NCBI GenBank assembly: GCA_017934845.1 | Contig: JAGBIR010000170.1 | Coordinates: 1 to 12,243, forward strand | DNA: 12,243 nucleotides | Direction of reading: 5' to 3' | DNA from: Alistipes sp. | Lineage (GTDB): Bacteria; Bacteroidota; Bacteroidia; Bacteroidales; Rikenellaceae | Part shown: one piece after another, positions 7,401-12,243 of the stretch | Position numbering within the stretch: the first letter of the stretch is position 1 | Layout: the number at the start of each line of letters is the position of its first letter | Notes under the pieces: generated by a model | Seen by the model: only the letters and a program-made list of their open reading frames with translations | Databases searched by the model: none | What the model was told of the DNA's origin: nothing | Program-made: the position numbers and the translations under genes

Positions 7401-7866
7401 CTTGACGACTATCAATATTCCTGAGAGTGTTGAGACTATTGGTCAATTTGTTTGTGAAGGATGTCCTTCTCTTTCTTCGTTTACAGGTAAGTTCGCATCA
7501 GCAGACGGAGCATGTCTTGTTATAGATGGAAAGTTAATTGCATATGCTACTGATTACAATGCTATTTACACTATTCCTAGCAGCGTTTCAACTATCGGAA
7601 AGAATGTGTTTAAGGATAACTCTGTACTTACATCTATCACAATACCCGAATCTGTAGAAACAATTGAGTCAATGGCATTCCTTGGTTGCTCTAACTTAAG
7701 TTCTATTATTTGTCAAAATGCAACAAAGGCCCCCAAGGGTGCAGATGGAATGTTTGATGATATCGCGGATGATGCCAAAATTTATGTCCCAGCTACAGCG
7801 GTAAATATGTACAAAGAGGCTTGGCAGTCATATGTAGAAACAGATAATATCGTAGCACAAGAATAA
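4432..7866 (+). CDS. Large BspA-like surface lipoprotein with two LRR_5 blocks
   Basis: The 1144-residue protein is a paralogue of the preceding lipoprotein. Its signal (MKRLFSLFAIVTMLFVTS, Cys19) is followed by Q-Y-D-D-S, close to the QKDDE-type surface-export signal known from Capnocytophaga. A coiled coil runs at about 24-62. The NGVDGVDGKTP stretch (96-106) and YYWTIDGEW (118-126) mark the DUF4988 region, and a BACON-like domain lies at about 317-402. LRR block 1 (about 462-832) has 15 units of mostly 23 residues, interrupted by an insert near 756-789. It ends in a cap at 834-875 (TTPPTAGESIF, HVPAKCGDAYKTAWSSYADM). After an acidic linker (EEPSDEPEVIVENN), block 2 repeats the whole plan from KIFYTTTDGNVVEFN with about six units, a similar insert and its own cap. 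The probable role is adhesion or ligand binding at the cell surface; the ligand is unknown. Codon use and GC content change sharply along the gene. Confidence 0.88.
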   Translation: MKRLFSLFAIVTMLFVTSCQYDDSALTDRVDNLENRVEVLETLCAQLNTNISSLQTIVSALQSKNFITSVEPILKDGKTTGWKISFTNGDPITIYNGVDGVDGKTPVIGVKKASDDVYYWTIDGEWLYDTDGNKVQAQATNGVDGADGVTPKFQINNKGYWEVSYDNGSTWTEIGKATGADGTSSDAIFSGVDEDDEYVYFTLADGSIITVPKKSSLSITFDEEDLAEVALNKENLIGYTATSITKSIDIAISTSNDLKARVIADDDTNLTGHIKVVTGSSLDEYSYVNVTISNGEKIVIKTLYFETQQGGSGSDITVIEGSTKSVPAEGGFVTLKYLSNTECEVVIPDAAKSWISVVDTRALQEHSITLDIKANTGAGRSAIVTVQSLDGKESVKYTITQPGAGSSEPITGEPAPNEIWYTSKNDQVVELHADAGSFGPTNPTIVSNIYKDGKGVITFDKTITKIANNAFRSRETITSIIIPSTITEIGDNAFNYCRGITSFTIPNNVTKIGTSAFYTCSSLKSIVIPNSVIEVGKHAFQNCNMMRSAHVPGSLSEISDNMFFACTYLSSITIEEGISRIGKSAFDGCANLSSITIPNTVSEIAENCFVNAGVKSITIPNKVTRINSLTFSSCRKLESVTLGKDITYIGKGAFAGCTKLTTINIPDGINVINDDTFNGCSSLASINIPANVTNIGNSAFEGCNSLENLVLPNKVTAIGIYAFSGCNKIKTVNIPQSVTHIDTGAFKGCTNLESFTGQFVIEDNRTVMINRTIVAFAPAGVTEYTVPSIIVSIGGYAFYNCDELTSVTIHNGVKYIYEQSFANCDNLKEIYCLSTTPPTAGESIFDGISPEAIIHVPAKCGDAYKTAWSSYADMIQEEPSDEPEVIVENNKIFYTTTDGNVVEFNEGDFGVNEVSNSYTEGKGVIEFDGDVTIIPKNTFAECANLATITLPNTVTSIEKSAFSGCSNLTSITLSNTLESIGERCFSGCSSLTTINIPESVETIGQFVCEGCPSLSSFTGKFASADGACLVIDGKLIAYATDYNAIYTIPSSVSTIGKNVFKDNSVLTSITIPESVETIESMAFLGCSNLSSIICQNATKAPKGADGMFDDIADDAKIYVPATAVNMYKEAWQSYVETDNIVAQE
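5815..6927 (+). repeat. LRR_5 block 1 of the large lipoprotein
   Basis: Fifteen units have an aromatic anchor at residues 471, 494, 517, 540, 563, 586, 609, 631, 654, 677, 700, 723, 746, 798 and 821. That is a 23-residue (69-bp) period. One unit is a residue short (FVNAGVKSITIP), and one insert of about 29 residues lies before the unit at 798. Confidence 0.88.
7219..7713 (+). repeat. LRR_5 block 2 of the large lipoprotein
   Basis: About six units have anchors at residues 939, 962, 985, 1008 (Cys in place of Phe), 1060 and 1083. An insert (GKFASADGACLVIDGKLIAY) precedes the unit at 1060 and matches in kind the insert in block 1. Confidence 0.83.
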
Positions 7867-7943
7867 CCCTAAATTTTGCGTTGAGGAGTTGCGGCGAGAG
7901 GATTTGCTGATAAGGAATCAAACGCAGAAGATATCGCATAAGG

Positions 7944-7975
7944 CAGAGTCCGGCATCGAGAGGTGTCGGACTCTG
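7944..7975 (+). terminator. Long hairpin with a GAGA (GNRA) tetraloop after the large lipoprotein gene
   Basis: CAGAGTCCGGCATC (7944-7957) pairs with GGTGTCGGACTCTG (7962-7975), 14 bp with two G-U pairs, over a GAGA loop. It lies 78 bp after the stop. The following bases (TTGCTTTATGG) hold few T residues, so it may terminate, or instead protect the 3' end of the mRNA. The rest of the 276-bp gap (7867-8142) shows no supported gene up to the promoter at 8105. Confidence 0.6.
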
Positions 7976-8104
7976 TTGCTTTATGGCAATAGGTTGAGTG
8001 CTGTTGAATTTTGTTTGTATAATAGTAAACGGCTTATTGATTACCGCAAGCCACTTAACCCCCATATTTAGGCATTTCGCCCGCAAATGAGAATCACTTA
8101 CGAG

Positions 8105-8121
8105 AATATTTCTTACTTTTG
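8105..8121 (+). promoter_or_regulatory. Promoter of the outer-membrane beta-barrel gene
   Basis: TACTTTTG at 8114-8121 is a perfect TAnnTTTG box inside AATATTTCTTACTTTTG, almost identical to the promoter at 4304-4320. No convincing -33 TTTG box is seen. The predicted transcription start is near 8125-8128, leaving a leader of about 17 nt before ATG 8143. This argues against translation from the TTG at 8119, which lies inside the box. Confidence 0.65.
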
Positions 8122-8142
8122 TATAAGAACTATCGACTAACG

Positions 8143-11049
8143 ATGATGAAACGATTTTTTATACTATTTATACTGATTCTCGCATCGCTTTCTGCATCGG
8201 CACAGGGGCGCAACACCATTTCCGGCACACTCGTTACGGAGGATAAGCAGGAGGGTAAGATAGGCGTCGTAGGTGCTACAATCGAGCTGATGCCATTGGC
8301 CGACACCCTAAAAAAACAATACACCGTAACAGCTGTACGCGGTGCTTGGCAGTTCAAGGTATCGAAGGCAGGCACATATCGCCTTACGGCCGAATATATG
8401 GGTTACAAGAGCACCTCGCGTGAAGTGACGCTTGAGAAGGGCAAAGACTTGGAGGTCAAGGAGTGGCTCATAGAGGAGGACTCAAAGCTTATCGAGACCA
8501 TAAGTGTCGAGACTCAAGCCGTGCGCACCACAATAAATGGCGACACGGTGGTTTACAACGCATCGGCATATAAAGTTCTACCCGATGCCGATGCCGAAAA
8601 GCTATTGGCAAAGATGCCGGGCCTGAAGGTTAGCAATGGCTCGATAGAGGTGCAGGGCGAGACCGTACAGAAGGTCTTGGTCGATGGTCGCGAGTTTTTC
8701 GGCAATGATGTCTCTACGGCCATAAAGACAATGCCGGCCGAGGCTATCAAGTCGGTGGAGGTATTCAACAAGTTGAGCGACGAAGCGGAGTTTACGGGTA
8801 TTGACGACGGTAAGAGCTACAAGGCCATCAACCTCGTGACGCACAACAAGATGAAGACTGCCGTATTTGGCAAGATGAATGGTATGTACGCCTTCGAGCC
8901 ACGCAGCGAACGTAAGTGGCAGCACTATGGCGATGTGGATGCCAATCTTAACTTTTTCCGCGAGAAGTCGCGTACGACATTGCGTCTCGAGGCCAACAAT
9001 ATGAATGGCAATGCGCAGTCGAAACGCGGTTTTGGCGCGCTGAACTACATAAATGCGTGGGGCAAAAACGACAAAGTCCGTTTGGAGGGTAGCTATACGT
9101 TTGGAGCCAACGATTTCAACAACACAAGCTGGTCCGACCGCGAATATTTCCTTACCGAGGAGCAGCTTTCGTCGCCTTCGAACGAGATTTACAAGCGTTC
9201 AATTGCTGATAGTCAGAGCGGCAACACTACCTTTGAGCACAATTTCAACACCCGTCTTGAGTGGCGCATAAACCCCAAACACCGATTAATGCTTCGCGTT
9301 AATCTGGGTTATAACGATGGCTCGTCCGACAGCGATTCGCATACGAAGTATTTTCCAATAAGTGGTGCGGATAGCATTATGCTCAAGAATTGGACAAATG
9401 GCACGAACGATAACTTCAGCCTATCGCTCAATGGAAACTACTTTATGCGCTTGGGCGAGAAGCAGGGACGTGCTCTGCACTTCAACTTCAATGGCAACTA
9501 CTCGAGTTCGAATGCCGACAGCGAGAGCTACTCCGAGAAGTCAATCAAGGAGTCTATTCAGCAACGCTCGGGCAGCAACAACTATTCGTTCAACCTATTT
9601 GGTGGCGCGACATACTCCGAACCATTGAGCAAGAACACGCACCTAACCTTCGGATACAATGCAAGTTACAGCCATTCGAATGCCGACCGACTGACGCATC
9701 TCTACGATTTTGAGACGGGTGAGTATATGGTGCAGATAAGCCCCGAGTACTCAAACCGCAACAACACAAACTATCTGACGCAGCGCATCGGCCCCGGAAT
9801 ACGTTATGGCAAGGAGGGAAACCACTTCTCAGCACAGATTGAGTATCAGCACGTAACGATGAACAGCGACAGAGAGTACCCCGCCGTTTACGTTTTGCCG
9901 ACAAAACACTTCGGCAACATAACCTACTCGGCAAACGCCCGCATAAAGTTCAATGCCAAGAACAACATGTTTGTTCGATTGAACTCTCACACCTCCAATC
10001 CCTCGGTAACGCAGTTACAGGATGTGGTTGACATCTCGAACGTAAACTATATTACGGCAGGAAATCCCAATCTGCGTCCCTCGTACACCCATCGACTGAA
10101 CCTTAGTTACAACCATGCGGGCATCGAGAAGGGTACGTCGTTCTCGGTACATTTTGGTGGTTCGAAAGATCAGCGACAGATTGTCGATTCGGTGGTTATG
10201 AACTCGCCCGGCTTTGAGGTTTACTCGCCCGACGGAGAGCTGCTCACCACACTATCGCCTACGGGCCGATACTCGAAACCTGTAAATATGTCGGGTAATT
10301 GGGCCTTTAACGGAGGTGTGTCGTATGGTATGCCGTTGAAGTTTATCAAATCGAACCTTAACTTCGATCTACACGGCTCGTTCCGCCAGTCGCCATCGAT
10401 ATTAAACGGAGTGGTTAACCGCTCGAAACATCGTTCGGTAGGTAGTGCTATTATTTTGGGTAGCAACTTCAGCCAATATGTTGATATGATGGTCGCCTAC
10501 AACATAAACTACAACAACGTGGTGAACACCATGTCGGCAAGCGGCAATAACGAGTATTTGCAGCACAACGTCTTTGCCAACCTGCGTGTTGTATCAAACG
10601 TCGGTCTTACCTTTACGCTGGACGGCTACTACAACCAATATATAGGTTTGAACGATATGAGCAGCCAGCTCAACCGCTCGGAGTTGGTATGCAACCTTGG
10701 CGTTGGATATAAGATATTGAAGAAGTTAGGCGAGATTCAACTTACGGCAAACGATATTTTCAACGGCAACACAGGCTTTTCGCGAACGTGGAACTCGCTA
10801 TATATGATGAACTCTACGCGTAGCGTAATTGGTCGATACTTCGGTGTGAAATTTACCTACAATCTGCGTCGCTATGGCCAGACTCGCAGCGGTAAGGTCA
10901 TCGACGAGAATGGCGCAGGCGGTGGTCGTCGTCGATTCCGCGGAGAAATCCCCGGAGGATTCCCGCCGGGAGGTGGATTTGGTGGCGGAGGTCACGGTGG
11001 CGGCTTCGGTGGCGGTCACGGTGGCGGAGCTATCGTTATAGCATATTAA
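8143..11049 (+). CDS. Outer-membrane beta-barrel protein with carboxypeptidase-regulatory-like and plug-like domains (TonB-receptor type)
   Basis: The 968-residue protein starts at one of two adjacent ATGs (8143 or 8146). A signal peptide ends at SLSASA, with mature Gln21. A carboxypeptidase-regulatory-like beta-sandwich follows (about 22-112: ISGTLVTEDK, GTYRLTAEYMGYKS). A plug-like region comes next (about 115-235: DTVVYNASAYKVLPDADAEK, VLVDGREFFGND, MPAEAIKSVEVFNK). A long barrel of alternating strands rich in Asn, Tyr and Ser runs to about 910, with the last strand FGVKFTYNL. This matches the outer-membrane beta-barrel family related to TonB-dependent receptors in Bacteroidota. No obvious TonB box was identified and no SusD-like partner is adjacent, so the substrate is unknown. 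An unusual Gly/His/Phe-rich tail of about 46 residues follows the barrel. The gene is monocistronic, with its own promoter and a strong terminator. Confidence 0.87.
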   Translation: MMKRFFILFILILASLSASAQGRNTISGTLVTEDKQEGKIGVVGATIELMPLADTLKKQYTVTAVRGAWQFKVSKAGTYRLTAEYMGYKSTSREVTLEKGKDLEVKEWLIEEDSKLIETISVETQAVRTTINGDTVVYNASAYKVLPDADAEKLLAKMPGLKVSNGSIEVQGETVQKVLVDGREFFGNDVSTAIKTMPAEAIKSVEVFNKLSDEAEFTGIDDGKSYKAINLVTHNKMKTAVFGKMNGMYAFEPRSERKWQHYGDVDANLNFFREKSRTTLRLEANNMNGNAQSKRGFGALNYINAWGKNDKVRLEGSYTFGANDFNNTSWSDREYFLTEEQLSSPSNEIYKRSIADSQSGNTTFEHNFNTRLEWRINPKHRLMLRVNLGYNDGSSDSDSHTKYFPISGADSIMLKNWTNGTNDNFSLSLNGNYFMRLGEKQGRALHFNFNGNYSSSNADSESYSEKSIKESIQQRSGSNNYSFNLFGGATYSEPLSKNTHLTFGYNASYSHSNADRLTHLYDFETGEYMVQISPEYSNRNNTNYLTQRIGPGIRYGKEGNHFSAQIEYQHVTMNSDREYPAVYVLPTKHFGNITYSANARIKFNAKNNMFVRLNSHTSNPSVTQLQDVVDISNVNYITAGNPNLRPSYTHRLNLSYNHAGIEKGTSFSVHFGGSKDQRQIVDSVVMNSPGFEVYSPDGELLTTLSPTGRYSKPVNMSGNWAFNGGVSYGMPLKFIKSNLNFDLHGSFRQSPSILNGVVNRSKHRSVGSAIILGSNFSQYVDMMVAYNINYNNVVNTMSASGNNEYLQHNVFANLRVVSNVGLTFTLDGYYNQYIGLNDMSSQLNRSELVCNLGVGYKILKKLGEIQLTANDIFNGNTGFSRTWNSLYMMNSTRSVIGRYFGVKFTYNLRRYGQTRSGKVIDENGAGGGRRRFRGEIPGGFPPGGGFGGGGHGGGFGGGHGGGAIVIAY
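10990..11027 (+). repeat. Direct repeat coding for the Gly/His-rich tail
   Basis: GGTCACGGTGGCGG occurs at 10990-11003 and again at 11014-11027, a 24-bp period (eight codons, GHGGGFGG). It lies inside a longer GGT/GGC-rich tract from about 10971. In-frame slippage here would lengthen or shorten the tail. Confidence 0.75.
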
Positions 11050-11052
11050 AGT

Positions 11053-11088
11053 AAAGGACGAGCTTTCAGGCTCGTCCTTTATGTTTTT
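11053..11088. terminator. Bidirectional terminator between two convergent genes
   Basis: AAAGGACGAGC (11053-11063) pairs perfectly with GCTCGTCCTTT (11070-11080) over a 6-nt loop. On the plus strand ATGTTTTTAT follows, ending the beta-barrel gene. On the minus strand the hairpin lies just past the stop of the dihydrouridine synthase gene, with the A-run of the 5' arm supplying U residues. Confidence 0.9.
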
Positions 11089-12109
11089 ATATCTCGTGCG
11101 AAAGTGAAGGCGGCACAGCCCCACTCATATCCACATCGCCCCACCTCTGGGCAATCATATCGAGCGTCGAGTATAGCTCATCAATATCATTCGAGGTTAC
11201 AAGCGTCAATCGTGTTGACTTGAAATCGGGCAACCCCTTGAAATAGTTCGACAAGTGGCGACGCATCTCTAAAATGCCGACTCTCTCGCCCTTAATCTCC
11301 AACGACTTTGCCAGATGCTCCTTTGCAATAGCCACTCGCTCCACAACCGAGGGTTGCGGCATAACCTCGCCCGTAGCCATAAAGTGCTTCACCTCGCGGA
11401 AAATCCACGGACGGCCATAGGTCGCACGGCCAATCATCACTCCATCAACGCCATAGGTGTCGAACATCTGCTTCGCCTTCGGGCCTGAATCCACATCACC
11501 ATTACCGATAATTGGAATCTCAATCGAGGGATGGTGCTTCACCTCGCCAATCAGAGTCCAATCGGCCTCACCACGATACATCTGCGAGCGTGTGCGGCCG
11601 TGAATCGTAAGGGCCTTAATACCCACATCCTGCAAACGGAGTGCAATATCCAGAATATTCTTATTATCCTCGTCCCAGCCGAGGCGCGTCTTAACCGTTA
11701 CGGGAGTTTCGACCGCTTCGACAATCTGACGCGTCATCTCGACCATAAGTGGCACATCGCGCATCATACCCGAGCCCGCTCCGCGTCCGGCAATCTTCTT
11801 AACGGGGCAGCCAAAGTTGATATCGATAAAGTCGGGGTGTGCCGTCTCGGCTATACGCGCAGCCTCAACCATCGGCTCGATAAGGTGGCCATAAATCTGA
11901 ATGCCTACGGGACGCTCCGCCTCGTCGATATTGAGCTTTGCGCGCGACTTCCACGCATCGCGAATCAATCCATCAGAAGAGATAAACTCCGTAGTTACCA
12001 CATCGGCACCCATACGTTTACACATATAGCGAAACGAAGGGTCGGTGACATCCTCCATAGGAGCCAAAAACAGAGGCTGCGAGCCCAAATCTATATCTCC
12101 GATTTTCAT
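11087..12109 (-). CDS. dusB: tRNA-dihydrouridine synthase (DusB-like)
   Basis: This 340-residue flavoenzyme reduces specific uridines of tRNA to dihydrouridine, using FMN and NADPH in the cytosol. The TIM-barrel motifs are clear: LAPMEDVTD (15-23), INFGCPVKKIAGRGAG (97-112) with the catalytic acid Cys101, VKTRLG (139-144), IHGRTRSQMY (169-178), IGNGDV (201-206) and MIGRATYGRPW (225-235), of which the last two bind the FMN phosphate. The helical C-terminal domain includes RRHLSNYFKG. The start at 12109 gives MKIGDIDLGSQPLFLAPMED, the usual N-terminus. An in-frame ATG at 12139 would add ten residues but lies inside the hairpin of the upstream terminator. The single dus gene and its length fit the one-enzyme pattern of Bacteroidota; the exact subfamily (DusB against other Dus types) is less certain. 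The gene converges on the beta-barrel gene. Confidence 0.93.
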   Translation of the reverse strand: MKIGDIDLGSQPLFLAPMEDVTDPSFRYMCKRMGADVVTTEFISSDGLIRDAWKSRAKLNIDEAERPVGIQIYGHLIEPMVEAARIAETAHPDFIDINFGCPVKKIAGRGAGSGMMRDVPLMVEMTRQIVEAVETPVTVKTRLGWDEDNKNILDIALRLQDVGIKALTIHGRTRSQMYRGEADWTLIGEVKHHPSIEIPIIGNGDVDSGPKAKQMFDTYGVDGVMIGRATYGRPWIFREVKHFMATGEVMPQPSVVERVAIAKEHLAKSLEIKGERVGILEMRRHLSNYFKGLPDFKSTRLTLVTSNDIDELYSTLDMIAQRWGDVDMSGAVPPSLSHEI

Positions 12110-12120
12110 TCTCTGAACTA

Positions 12121-12159
12121 TAAATAAAAAGGGCATCAACCTCTGAAAAGAAGATACCC
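12121..12159 (-). terminator. Intrinsic terminator of the gene upstream of dusB
   Basis: On the minus strand GGGTATC (12159-12153) pairs with GATGCCC (12137-12131), 7 bp with one G-U pair, over a 15-nt loop. It is followed by TTTTTATTTA (12130-12121). It ends only 11 nt before the dusB start, so the dusB promoter must overlap it or transcription reads through. Confidence 0.65.
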
Positions 12160-12183
12160 TATCTATAACTTTACAATCGATTA

Positions 12184-12243
12184 TTACAACTCGCTCTCCT
12201 TCAATCGCTCGGCATTCTCCGCAACGATGAGTTGATCGATGAC
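12184..12243 (-). CDS. C-terminal end of an unidentified gene (5' part outside the window)
   Basis: The last 19 codons on the minus strand read VIDQLIVAENAERLKESEL, then two TAA stops in tandem (12186-12184 and 12183-12181). The sequence looks like an amphipathic, charged C-terminal helix. It is too short to assign to a family. Support comes from the terminator that follows it on the same strand and from the helix-like residue pattern. Confidence 0.5.
   Translation of the reverse strand, partial: VIDQLIVAENAERLKESEL

Noticed and set aside
5815..7713. 69-bp periodic sequence as a CRISPR or satellite array
   Set aside because: The period equals 23 codons and conservation is at protein level (LRR_5 pattern); the units are not identical DNA and are in an open frame.
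8020..8030. TATAAT-like sequence in TTTGTATAATAG as a sigma-70 style promoter
   Set aside because: Bacteroidota primary promoters use TAnnTTTG rather than TATAAT, and a perfect TAnnTTTG box stands closer to the barrel gene.
7889..8071. 60-codon open frame between the large lipoprotein and barrel genes
   Set aside because: It runs through the strong hairpin at 7944-7975, has no promoter box before it and no recognisable product.
11531..12127. 198-codon open frame on the plus strand
   Set aside because: It lies fully antisense to the well-supported dihydrouridine synthase gene and shows no recognisable domain.
12137..12139. ATG at 12139 as the start of dusB
   Set aside because: It would add MMPFLFIVQR, which is not typical of the family, and places the start codon inside the hairpin loop of the upstream terminator; the internal start at 12109 gives the normal N-terminus.

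Overview
The window looks like chromosomal DNA of a gut-type Bacteroidota, order Bacteroidales. The signs are BspA-type leucine-rich-repeat lipoproteins with DUF4988 and BACON-like domains, a very large outer-membrane beta-barrel protein with a carboxypeptidase-regulatory-like N-terminus, promoters of the TAnnTTTG type, and little Shine-Dalgarno signal. Family or genus cannot be fixed from this sequence. No rRNA, tRNA, CRISPR array, insertion sequence or integrase was seen.

Left part (1-2389). The window opens inside a glycoside hydrolase family 2 gene, of which the catalytic C-terminal 239 residues are present, closed by an intrinsic terminator. Next come a GNAT acetyltransferase, a 110-residue protein made of two DUF1508 units with a strong terminator, and a DNA glycosylase of the uracil-DNA glycosylase superfamily. 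That glycosylase resembles the hypoxanthine-DNA-glycosylase branch and appears to start at or next to its own transcription start.

Centre (2416-7866). Two paralogous surface lipoproteins of 608 and 1144 residues lie in tandem. Each has a lipoprotein signal with Cys19, an acidic motif after the cysteine like the Bacteroidota surface-export signal, a coiled coil, a short Gly-Asp-Gly stretch (DUF4988), a BACON-like domain and 23-residue BspA-type repeats. The first protein has one repeat block and the second has two. The second gene is a compositional mosaic. It has its own promoter and a leader region carrying four copies of one heptamer half-site that allow competing pairings.

Right part (8105-12243). 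A 968-residue outer-membrane beta-barrel protein follows. Its promoter matches the 1144-residue lipoprotein's promoter at 16 of 17 positions, which hints at co-expression of surface proteins. It ends in a Gly/His/Phe-rich tail. A bidirectional terminator separates it from a convergent tRNA-dihydrouridine synthase gene. Upstream of that gene on the minus strand are a terminator and the last 19 codons of another gene.

Most of the window is ordinary for Bacteroidales. The parts that deserve a second look are the tandem lipoprotein pair with its mosaic repeats and heptamer leader, the shared extended promoter, the HDG-like glycosylase and the glycine-rich tail.
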